Shown here one piece after another: positions 13,404-22,784 of a DNA stretch of 64,000 bases (the stretch's first letter is position 1; each line of letters starts with the position of its first letter). A program made the translations under genes and the position numbers. The notes under the pieces are model-generated. The model saw nothing but the letters and a program-made list of their open reading frames with translations. It did not search any database and was not told the origin of the DNA. Origin of the DNA: Pomphorhynchus laevis (Eukaryota > Acanthocephala > Palaeacanthocephala > Echinorhynchida > Pomphorhynchidae); contig WNNJ02000022.1 of the NCBI GenBank assembly GCA_012934845.2, positions 1 to 64,000 of the forward strand. Direction: 5' to 3'.

Positions 13404-13984
13404 ATTAATTGTCGCAAAATAGAAATTCTAAATAGCAAAAACGGGTGTGGACCGCTATGAACGTAAACATACTGATATTCAGCCAGAAGATATACACGAC
13501 GGCTAATTAACAACATATTTGTAATCTCCTTAAGCTATGTAAACAATTTTTATTACTTCGTCAAATCAAGATAATAGAATCGGATAACCATTAAACTAAA
13601 TGTTAGATAAGTGTGTCCAGTAATTAGCCAACAAGCCAAATGACGATTTTACATGTTCAACTAAAAGTAAATCTAAGCTAGCAGCTTTATTATTCTTTAT
13701 GTTGTAAAAGGATCTGTGCACTTCACAAGAGTAACTGGTAATTAAGCGAATCCGTACCTTTAATAATTAAATTAGCTAACTGAGTCTACGTATTTAATAT
13801 AATTATAAAATAAACAAAACATAATAATGCTAAATCAAAATTTAATAATTAAATATTAAAATTAATAATTGTTTTTAGATTTTCTATAATTTAAATCAAG
13901 TTAAAATAAAAAATTGAAATTTAAAATAAACGTCGTTTTTATGAATTGACTAATAAATAACAGACGTTGTATCAGAATAAGAAT

Positions 13985-14095
13985 TAGAGGTCATCAGGAG
14001 GAACTTCTATGCTATTAGGTTCCGAACCCTAACTCCTCTACCCGACATAGCAGCGGGGCCAAATACGTGTTAAGGACGTATTTCCTTGGATTAAA
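13985..14095. other. GC-richer island of unknown origin
   Basis: About 110 bp here are visibly less AT-rich than the surroundings ('cctctacccgacatagcag', 'gcggggccaaatacg'). No frame gives a recognisable domain and no tRNA fold is evident. It is probably a short fragment of another mobile element. Confidence 0.35.
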
Positions 14096-15170
14096 TTTGT
14101 TTAATTTATATAATTGATAATTTGTATTGGCCGATATTTATAAGATTTTCGCATTAGACGATATAGTAGAAAATGAATTTTACTTAATGTTTGGAAAAAC
14201 ACTTTTGAAACTAAAAAAGGTTTGGTTTCAAAAATGGGTTCTTGAAAATATAGGAAATAGAGTAATTTATATTCAGGAATGATCCGTGATTAAATTAAGT
14301 CTAGAAATCTCAACAAGTGTATTTAAAGTTTCGGATTTAAATAGTTGGGCCACAATGTATATTTTAGTTGTTTACTAATTGATAAAAGGTTTAAAAATCT
14401 TTTATCAATTATCTATTATCTATTATAATCTATTATCTTTTTAAAAGATTTTTTAAAAGCCTTGTAATCATTGCTCTTATTATCAATAATACTCTTATTA
14501 ATAAATAAGAAGAATAATTTGATCAATGATATATCATTTATAGCCTGATTAATAACATACAATCCTAATATAATATTTGTTAAATAAAAAAATATATTTA
14601 TTAAGCTAATTTAATGATTAAATTATTGATTAAACAATCAATATATATTGTATTGTCACTTTTTTTTCTTTATTTCTTTATTTTTTCCTTATTTCATATT
14701 AATAAATTTTGATAGGTTGATATAATTAAATTATTAAAGATTTTAAAGATTATTTAGTATTTAACGGCGTTGAAACAATGAAAAAAATTTTTCATAGAAA
14801 CAATCACAAAAACAGCATCTCAAAGGCATTAAAATGTTTAAGTCAAATTAAAACAAAAAACAATATAACACATTTATAATTAAATTTATATTATATTCAA
14901 ATTAAAATATTAAAAGCAAAAAAAATATATTTTTTGTATATTTTGTAAATTTATATACAAAAGTTTATATTTATTGCATCTATAATTATTCAAATTAAAA
15001 TATTACAAGCAAGAAAAAACTGAAGTAAATCAAACAAATAAAAGTTCAATTATCTATCAAAAAGGATAATTTTAAAACAAAATCTGCTTTATTATCGGAC
15101 ATCACATTGTTCATTTTATAAAAACTCCTTTTTAAAACGTGATTTATTTTCATACCATAGAATAGAGTCC
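14095..15170. other. AT-rich DNA, nothing recognised
   Basis: The stretch consists of poly(A/T)-rich low-complexity sequence with no supportable feature. Confidence 0.6.
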
Positions 15171-15179
15171 TTATTTAAA

Positions 15180-17396
15180 TTAACGTTATGTTCTAAATTA
15201 AATACATGATGTGTTAACCTTTTAACTTGTGGCATCACTTTTAAAGATTAATATCAGGTCTCTGAAATAACTATCTAGTATCTTATTCTAATACAAAGTA
15301 TATTATTTATTATCCATCCATAAAAATTTGCCACTTAAGAGTTTAAATTTATTCTTTATATTATTGTGTTGATTTATATATTTTACTATTTTCTGCTTGA
15401 TGTTATTTTTATAGTAACCTAGTTTAAAATATGTATCTATTAAATTATTTAAATGATTTTGAAGAAAGCCAATATCATTACATATTGTTGCAATTCTTAA
15501 AATTTCATTATTTAATGTATTATATTTTATATTATATGGTATGCATGAATGCTCATGCAAAAATATGTTTCTTGTAAATTTAAATATGTCATCTTTACGA
15601 TATAAATTAATAGTCGTTTTTATTGATGTTAATTTAATGCTCATATCAAGGTATATACTTTCTTGAATTGTAACTTTATTTATTCAGAAATACACATAAT
15701 GTACGAAACAGTTCGTTCAAACATGTGACCAAATATGAATAAAGAGTAAAAAGAATGTACTACAATAATTCATGTCAAACATGAACTATATATATGATTT
15801 TAACAAATACTAAGAATATTACATATAGTTCCATAAATGTAGTTTATGGAACTATATGAATATATAGTATTTGTTAAATATAGTTCAAATACGTTTCTTG
15901 TGAATTTAAATATGTCATCTTTACGATATAAATTAATAGTAGTTTTAGTTAATGTTAATTTAATGTTCATATCTAGATATACACCTTCTTTATTATTAAT
16001 ATTGGTTTTGTTAAGAATAAGGCTTTCTGGATAAATGTGCTTACTAATTGAATAAAAATTATTAGAATTAAATACACATATATCATCAATGTATCGAAAC
16101 ATATATTTCATATATTTATATTGTTTAGATTTAGTTTTTACACAGTTATGAACAAAATTCATATTCTATAAAGCTTAAAAACAAGTCAGCTATAATTGGG
16201 CTACTATTACCACTCATTGGAACACCTTTTACTTGTCTAAATATAGATGTCCCTACTTTTAAATAATTTTGATTTATCAAAATATTTAAGGATTCTATTA
16301 ATTCAATTTTATCCATATATTTATATTTATTTGATGGTTTAATTTTTGTTAGATAGGCGTTATAATTATTATAACATATATATGTATATCTTTTTCCGAA
16401 TATAAGATTAATTAATTTTACTAACGCTTCTTTAATATCTACTAAATCTAGATTTGTATAAAGCGTACTAAAATCGTATGTATTTATATTTTGAAAATTT
16501 ATTCCTTTTGTCTGTTCTAAAAATTCTTTTGTAGAATTAATACTAAAATAGTGTTTTATACCAGTATTAATTTCGATTACCTTGCAATATTTTTTAAAGT
16601 GTGCTTTAATTACTTTAAGTATTTTATTCATATAGACAGAAAGTGGTTTTAATGTACATTTAAACGCACTACATATGAACCTAGGTTTTATTGGATTTTT
16701 ATGTAATTTTGGATTCCAATATAATATAGGTATAGTTTTATTATCTAATTCAACCTTTATACCCTTTTTATCCATTATAGAACAGTGACTTGTAATAATT
16801 GTTTCTAAACTCAACTCACTACGTTCATATGTTGGATTTACATTTAAATCATTAGAATTAACCTCTTTCATTAGTATATCATAATAAAGCTTTTTGCATA
16901 TGAAGACAAAGTTATTACTAGCTTTATCAATAGTTGTTATTATATAGTTATCCTTTAATTTAGTAAGTTCTTTACACATATCTTTATTAATTTTATCTTT
17001 TCTTTTGTAATTGTTTGTTATTTTTATTTTATTTTTAATTTTATCAAATTTAAAATCTTTCCAAATTTTTATCTTAGATATATTCGAGCTTTCACTATTA
17101 ATCAGCTTACTAAAGTAATCATTTAAGTTATTATATAACGAACTGTAAATTTTATTTTTGTCGTTGTTATTATTTAATCTATATTTATACCCTTTTGATA
17201 GCAGCTTTCTTAATTCACAATTTTCAATTAATTCTAGATTATGGGTACATATATGTTCATTTATTTTATCAAAACTAAGACTTTTACAATTGCATTCTGT
17301 TTCCATTATGTTTCTAATATTATCGTTACATATTGATTTTAATTCTTTATTATAATTACAAATTTTTCGTCCTAATCGGGATAGGAGTTTATACTT
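15180..17396 (-). mobile_element. Penelope-like element fossil P2 (reverse transcriptase)
   Basis: The minus strand carries a 386-codon open frame (17306-16146). It has an N-terminal Lys/Asn-rich helical region, 'ITTIDKASNNFVFICKK', 'WNPKLHKNP', 'PRFICSAF', RT motif A 'YDFSTLYTNL' and motif B 'VKGVPMSGNSSP'. It is followed by motif C 'YRYIDDICVFN' and the 'INLYRKDDIFKFTRN' region in the next piece (16162-15800). A C-terminal piece lies at 15644-15303. These motifs are those of Penelope-like elements. I see no GIY-YIG endonuclease. The element is broken in a few places. A ~100 bp part near motif C's downstream region is present twice (about 15563-15660 and 15890-16010), separated by an unrelated hairpin-bearing stretch. 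Confidence 0.85.
15797..15878. repeat. Hairpin-forming palindrome inside P2
   Basis: The left arm 'ttaacaaatact' ... 'atatagttccataaa' is mirrored by 'tttatggaactatat' ... 'agtatttgttaa' around a loop of a few bases. The arms are near-perfect over roughly 35-38 bp. It sits between the two overlapping pieces of P2, so it marks a rearrangement joint or a small fold-back insertion. Confidence 0.75.
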
Positions 17397-17698
17397 TTTT
17401 TAAAATATATTAAATAATAATAATATTTAAATATAATAGGCAGCAAAGCAGGAGCATAATCTATTTTGCTTAAAATTCGTCGTTCATCATCTAGGAGTTT
17501 TGCTTTGAAAATTCATCTACAAAATTTTAAATAACAATAAAATTCAGAAAAACCCGCATACAGCTAGAACAAAAAATATATTATCTTAGTATATTCGGAC
17601 AATTTAATAGGCTTTCTAAACATTATGCCCGTTCTTAATCACAAAAGACCATAAATTGCAATAAATTTTTTTAAGAAAGAAAATTTATTATTACAAAA

Positions 17699-17842
17699 TC
17701 GAAGAGTTTAAATGTCATGCTTCCGTAAACGGTGTTGCCGGAAATGAACGGCTAGATCTAGGAGCCCGAAGCGACACCGAGCATGAACGCATGATTGAGA
17801 AGGCAATACGTCTCTTCAAGCGAATGAGATTATCCGCGTAAT
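17699..17842 (+). pseudogene. Possible RNase H fragment of a retroelement
   Basis: A frame of about 47 codons reads 'HASVNGVAGNERLDLGAR' and then a charged helix 'DTEHERMIEKAIRLFKRM' before a stop. The 'H..V.GVAGNERxDxxAR' pattern resembles the last conserved block of RNase H domains in LINEs. The piece is short and its flanks are unrelated, so it would be an isolated fragment. A chance match is possible. Confidence 0.3.
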
Positions 17843-17894
17843 ACTGTGGATGTGCCTCGGATTTCTTGCGAGTTATTTACCGCAACAGCGATAC

Positions 17895-17940
17895 TGTACT
17901 TGCACCCAAGTATATATATACTTGCACCCAAGTATATATA
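17895..17940. repeat. Short tandem pair 'cttgcacccaagtatatata'
   Basis: A unit of about 22 bp built on 'cttgcacccaagtatat' is repeated twice in a row. The second copy runs directly into the 68 bp direct repeat described next. Confidence 0.75.
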
Positions 17941-18004
17941 ATTATCTTTAATTTAAAACTCTCAGCATTCAATAAAGTATGTTCCGTAATCATATAATAT
18001 TGCA
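17936..18004. repeat. 68 bp direct repeat, left copy (partner 18654-18722)
   Basis: The tract beginning 'tatataattatctttaattt' and ending 'cgtaatcatataatatt' recurs at about 18654-18722 with essentially full identity, about 720 bp apart. The pair brackets Rep-I copy 4. Such direct repeats could be LTR-like ends of a small element or a segmental duplication. Confidence 0.8.
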
Positions 18005-19607
18005 ATAAAAAATGATATTAATAATAATGATATTATTTGTACCACATCATTTATGTATGAGAAAATCAATTAAAGCGAATAGTGGTGATGCTCAGCAACA
18101 AAATACACTTTTTTATCTTTCTTTTCGATTACAAACGAATGAAAATAAATCACGTGTGAATAAATAAAGCAACAAATTAAGAAACAAGCGTGAATATACA
18201 GTTTCAAATCAATCAAATACACATAATTTATGATTTATCTTCTATGTATCAAGAAAAACGCGATATACATGAAGTACATAAAATATTGAGAAGAAATTAC
18301 GAATGAAGCTTGTTTACACAAAATATTTTAATGCATTTATATAATTCAAATACAAACTACAGGTTAAAATATTAATGTTAATAAATCAAATTATTGCTTT
18401 TTACTTGAGAAAGGTTTCGATTATAAGATAAGACTTAAAAAGATAAGTCATCATTAAAATATACAAAAGGACTGCCAAATATGCAGTCCTGTTGCAAACA
18501 CCGATGCATTAGTCAAACAACAGCTAAAATTTTAATAAACAAGTCGATATGCGCAAAAGCAGCTATTTTTAAATTGTACCAAATTATTTTGGTTTATGGA
18601 TGATCGTTAGATAATAGTGTATATTTTGTTAGATGAATATTTTACATACAATGTATATATAATTATCTTTAATTTAAAACTCTCAGCATTCAATAAAGTA
18701 TGTTCCGTAATCATATAATATTTCGAATAAAAATTAATCTAAATTAATCAAATTATTAAAAATTTAATCAAGTTAATCAAATTTATTAACATCTAATCGA
18801 GCTAATCAAGTTTATAGCAATAACAGTGAGAAAAACACGCGTACGGATAGAACATCATATATATTAAATATAAATATATAATTAAATATATATTTAATTA
18901 TATATCGATATCTACATTATCTATAATTAAATGTATATATTAAATTATCTTAAATTTGTTGAATCATGTTTGTTTTTAATCGAAAACACACATTTTAATA
19001 AGATAATGTTATTAATAATAAAATATGTACATTAATTAAGCAGATAATTCATTCACTAGAAAATCATTTAAACGAATACTCGTGATGCACCAGCATAAAT
19101 TAAACATGTTGTAAACATCTATTTTGATCTCAATCTGTTCGATGTTAATCAAATCAAAAGAATATAACACGACATTAAGAAACAGGTGTAAATATAAAGT
19201 TGCATCTCAATCGGGAACACAATTCATAAAGAAAAACGCAATATACATGGAATCATCGTAAAATATTGAAAGTAAATATTCCAGCAAATCAAATTATTCT
19301 AGTAAATCAAATTATTTTTATATTTTAAATGAGTTTCAATTATAAAGCAATGAAAATGTACAATTAAATCAAAAAAACTTCCCTGTATTTAAATAGCAGA
19401 TCTGGGAAATAAAAAGAAATGATTTCATGAGAAACAAATTAAATATGACACATAAATCGGTAATTTAAATGTGATGACCCTTACACATTTCGGAAGTCAT
19501 CTTTAATAGTCAATGGGGAATTTGATTCAAATCTCGCATCCGTAAATGCTCTAAACACAAAAATTAAAATTATAGAAATCGAAAAAAAAACAAAATATTT
19601 GATATAC

Positions 19608-19921
19608 AAATAATTTTAAATTGAATTTGAATGAGGATTGCGAAGGTGTAATAGCATTTAAATTAGAAGAAAGATGGCAAAAACCAACGCAAAATTTATT
19701 AAATTGAATATTTCGATGCCTAGCTGGCATCATCTTCAGCAATTGTATTTTGCTAGAACAGTTATAAATTTTCTTCTTGAAGAAAATTTTCTTCTTGAAG
19801 AAAATTTGTTCTAGCAAAATACAATTGCTGAAGATGATGCCAGCTAGGCATCGAAATATTCAATTTCATAAATTTTGCGTTGGTTTTTGCCATCTTTCTT
19901 CTAATTTAAATAATTTTAAAT
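19608..19921. mobile_element. Fold-back insertion with ~95 bp inverted arms
   Basis: Two arms (about 19657-19757 and 19809-19910) are near-perfect reverse complements. They run from 'ttctaattta' inward through 'gccatctttcttct', 'ctaggcatcgaaatatt' and 'tgctgaagatgat' to 'tgttctagcaaaatac'. Between them is a ~50 bp spacer with a repeated 'ttcttcttgaagaaaattt' tract. A 14 bp direct repeat 'aaataattttaaat' flanks the insertion (19608-19621 and 19908-19921), looking like a target-site duplication. About 38 bp at the left edge (19622-19659) is not mirrored, so the ends are asymmetric. The long minus-strand frame here is a by-product of the palindrome. Confidence 0.75.
19823..19865 (+). ncRNA. Hammerhead-ribozyme-like motif (minimal type I layout)
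   Basis: Reading 5' to 3': AATTG (stem I), CTGAAGA (matches core CUGANGA), one extra T, GATGCC / loop AGCTA / GGCATC (perfect 6 bp stem II), GAAA (core), TATT (minimal stem III and the cleavage-side U-H), then CAATT (stem I partner, 5 bp). Apart from the one inserted T after CUGANGA, this matches the hammerhead core, with the very short stem III known from Penelope-like and other eukaryotic retroelement hammerheads. The same motif lies in the other arm of the fold-back on the minus strand (roughly 19704-19746). Activity is not claimed. Confidence 0.45.
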
Positions 19922-20269
19922 GTCAATATTAAAATTTTTCTCAAGCTATTTAAATTATTGTCAATGTACGTTTAATTTTTCTCAATATAAGAATGCAATT
20001 ATATCTAAAAAACTTTATTTTTTAGAATTGATTGATAAAAACAAAGTAATAAAATTGCGCAAATTTTACTGTTGTGTGATCTTTAGCCAACATTAAAAAG
20101 AACGAACCGGAAACGTTGTTATTGGACCAGTAGATGATGATGGCCACCAATATTTAAATGTAGCGTACTTTTGTTAGCTTATAGATGAGAGATTAAAGCA
20201 ACGTATAAAGGGTCATAAAAATCAGTTGTAATAATGACTGCACTATTATATTAACATAAAAAGAAGTAA

Positions 20270-21180
20270 ATATAACGTTGTTTTTATCGAAAATGTTACA
20301 AAAGGTTTAATATTTTTAAAATATTTTTACATAAAGTTCAATATTTTCAGAACAGGAATACACTATATTTAAAAATGGAGATATAGCAGTACTTTAATGA
20401 ACTTTACAATAATTTCAATTGTAATTTATTTTAAAATAATTTTATTATTATTTAATTTAGTTTTTATATTTGTAATTTAAAAAATAAAATGTTAAGAAAA
20501 AAGAAAGAGTTCATACTTATTATCACATTTGACCATTAATGCTACAACAAATCCGACCAAATATAAAGGAAACATTTTTATATGCGGTGGCATTCGGTTC
20601 ACCTAAACACAATAATTTATTCCTAGCAAAAACGACTTGTTTTAATTAAGCAATTTTAATAAAGTAAGCAATCGATTGGGATTTTAAACCAAATCAACAA
20701 TATACAACTGAAGACATTGCAATAAAGTAATAATTAAAAGTATTGAATTATAATTATAATTTTAATGGTATAATGTTTTAATTAATTAATAATTATATAC
20801 ATAATTAATTTCAATAGCTACAATAATTGAAAAAGGAAAAAGGGTTAGAAATCTCACTGTTTCACTCGATGTCTTTGCCCGACTTAATAAACCTATGATG
20901 GGGATTTGGCGAGACACGCGAAAAGATGATGTGCTGTGAATTTGTAATGATGCTGACCTTACGAGTGAAAATACATTTTTAATTCTTAATTACCCCATGT
21001 ATTCATAGTGAGGTCGATCCGATTTCTTCCATTGAAGATTGCGCATTCTTCTTAAAAGCTGGATAGTTATGGAAACGGCATATTTTTAGCATCGAAACTA
21101 ATGGAAATAAAAAGGTTCTCTCAAATCTCGATTCACGCTTGCCATATTTCATGTATTCTTGATAAGACTATTTTTTAAAG
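20270..21180. other. AT-rich DNA with a short GC-richer patch
   Basis: No gene is seen. The patch at about 20835-21000 ('ctcgatgtctttgcccgac', 'ggcgagacacgcg') is less AT-rich, but no frame in it shows a recognisable domain. Confidence 0.45.
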
Positions 21181-21183
21181 AAT

Positions 21184-22730
21184 ATGATTTGGAAAATCAC
21201 CAAAAGTTGTCGAGCTTTAAAGCTCCAACAGCGATTTAGCATTCACTTTTGCACATTTTTTGCAACAAAAGTCCAACACATATGTATTTATAACAGAACA
21301 ATAAAAATAAAGAAATTAAATAACAAAATAGAGAAAACCAAAGCATTTTACACAAAAGATGGCAAACATAATTTATGTTATATAAATATAAAATTAAAAA
21401 ATAAAAAAATAATTTTGTTTATCATCAAAGGCTTTCGTTTATATTAATTTTAAAGTCAAGTCAGCTTTATTACAAACCATTAAGTTATCCTTTAGTTTGT
21501 TAAAATTAAACGCTGCTAATATCTCACGTTTAAACATGCTGGATTCTATTGATAATATAGTAGGTAGTTCCATCGAAATCAATTTTGTGATCATTAAAAA
21601 TGCTATGTTCAACTGAACGCTTTGAACGCCGTCTTAAACATTCCTTGTTTAATGTTTTCAATGCGATGGGTGTTTTGCGTTTTTACACTGACCATATCAA
21701 AGTCAACCCCATAACTATAAGCCCAGGTGTCCTCACAATCCTCATCACTGTCATTTCCAGTTCTGCTATCTGTAAGAGCATAATCACAATCGCTTTCGAT
21801 TTCAGTTCTGTAATCAGAAAAGTCTCCAGATCGTTCATCATCATCGTTAATAGATCCCACGTTTATTCATCCATGAACTTACACAGTGCCTATGCTTATA
21901 TAGTTCATAAGTTACGGTTGTGATGAACTATCTGTCGAGGGCCATTATGGGACTGTGTATGTTCATGGATAAATCAATGTGGTATACCTATTGACGATGC
22001 TCATGAACGATCTTGAGACATTTATGATTATAGAATCGAAACTGAAAGCGATTGTGATGATACTCTTACTGATAGCAGACCTGGAAACGACAGTAATACG
22101 GATTGCGAGGACACCTGGCTTATAGTTCTGGGGTTGACACTGTGGATGCCTCTAATATTGTTGGTGTAATTTATGTTCTATCTGTTAACAGTAGCATTGA
22201 CTTCAACAGTTGTAGGAATAGCTACCTAGCCACTATGGAGCTGATGGTGGACAACAACGATTATGGGAATTACTACTGTAGCTGGAAAAAACAATAGTTC
22301 TACAGAGGCTTGTAGCTTCAGGTTGTGGTTGTTTCTTTAATACAGTAACATGTTGGAAATTCAAAAGAAAACAAACCTTGCTACAAAGTAAACTTTAATT
22401 TTACAAATTGATTCCAAGTACTTTGTGTTTTTAATAAAATCGTTATTATTTGTTTTACATTCTTACTGTTTTGATTTGCTTGTCGTGTTTTGTTTGCTGC
22501 TGTCTCTACAATCGAAAATGTTACATGAAAAAGTGTTAGCAACGATTTTAATTCCAGCATTAATGTGCAAAACGACGAGAAACTTAATTCTTTTATTAAT
22601 ACAACATAATTTCAGAAACATTTTTAAACAACCAATAAAACCAAAAAAGGAAAAATCAAGAAAAATGATTAGTCAATTAAGTATATTCGATGATGGCTTA
22701 TCAAGCAAAAAAATAAAATAGAGGAGAACG
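21184..22730. repeat. Repeat X, copy 1 (inverted arrangement)
   Basis: Most of this stretch recurs elsewhere: 21312-21938 matches 55080-55705 almost base for base, and 21960-22400 is a degenerate relative of 30000-30460 on the same strand. Within copy 1 the acidic-protein sequence occurs twice in opposite orientation, around 21700-21890 (minus) and 21950-22140 (plus), making an imperfect inverted repeat. The right end (about 22490-22690) resembles 51590-51670 and the reverse of 52010-52130. No transposase or RT is seen, so the element class is unknown. Confidence 0.6.
21609..21860 (-). CDS. Acidic 83-aa hypothetical protein (repeat X copy 1)
   Basis: This is an intact short minus-strand frame. 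Its first half is very acidic ('GSINDDDERSGDFSDY', 'DSRTGNDSDEDCEDTW') and its second half is basic/neutral ('GVDFDMVSVKTQNTHRIENI', 'KQGMFKTAFKAFS'). An 83-aa frame differing by one residue lies at 55376-55627. Partial relatives of both halves occur at 29.77-30.43 kb. I do not recognise the family. It could be a captured fragment of a host gene or the remnant of an element protein. The conservation between copies 1 and 3 may reflect recent duplication rather than selection. Confidence 0.35.
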   Translation of the reverse strand: MGSINDDDERSGDFSDYRTEIESDCDYALTDSRTGNDSDEDCEDTWAYSYGVDFDMVSVKTQNTHRIENIKQGMFKTAFKAFS

Positions 22731-22784
22731 TTTGTTTTGTTCGTAGAGAAATGCCATTAATTTTACAAGACTGGTTGCTACCAC

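Larger units (their letters stand above)
17590..18410 (+). repeat. Rep-I dispersed repeat, copy 4 (5' part)
   Basis: Shared blocks with copies 1 and 5 include 'tttctaaacattatgcc' near 17615, 'gaaaatcaattaaagcga' near 18060, 'caatcaaatacacataatt' near 18212 and 'aaatattgagaagaaat' near 18280. The conserved 3' block is missing. The GC-richer island at 17695-17900 interrupts it. Confidence 0.5.
18960..20270 (+). repeat. Rep-I dispersed repeat, copy 5 (carries a fold-back insertion)
   Basis: Order of blocks: 'aataagataatgttattaat' near 19000, 'gaaaatcatttaaacgaat' near 19060, 'aagaaaaacgcaatatacatgg' near 19220, 'tttaatagtcaatgggg' near 19500, then the 3' block 20070-20265 with 'gaaccggaaacg' and 'taatgactgcac'. 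It is interrupted at 19622-19907 by a large inverted-repeat insertion. Confidence 0.6.

Noticed and set aside
13985-14095. tRNA or 5S-like gene ('ggttccgaaccctaac')
   Set aside because: No cloverleaf arms or anticodon loop could be laid out, and the box-B-like string lacks the expected spacing to a box A.
19551-19817. 88-codon minus-strand frame
   Set aside because: It runs through the arm and spacer of the fold-back palindrome; repetitive KKIFFKKK-type sequence is a by-product of the spacer.
21600-21923. 107-codon plus-strand frame also present identically at 55367-55690
   Set aside because: Identity follows from the near-identical repeat X copies. The acidic minus-strand frame is better supported because diverged copy 2 keeps it.
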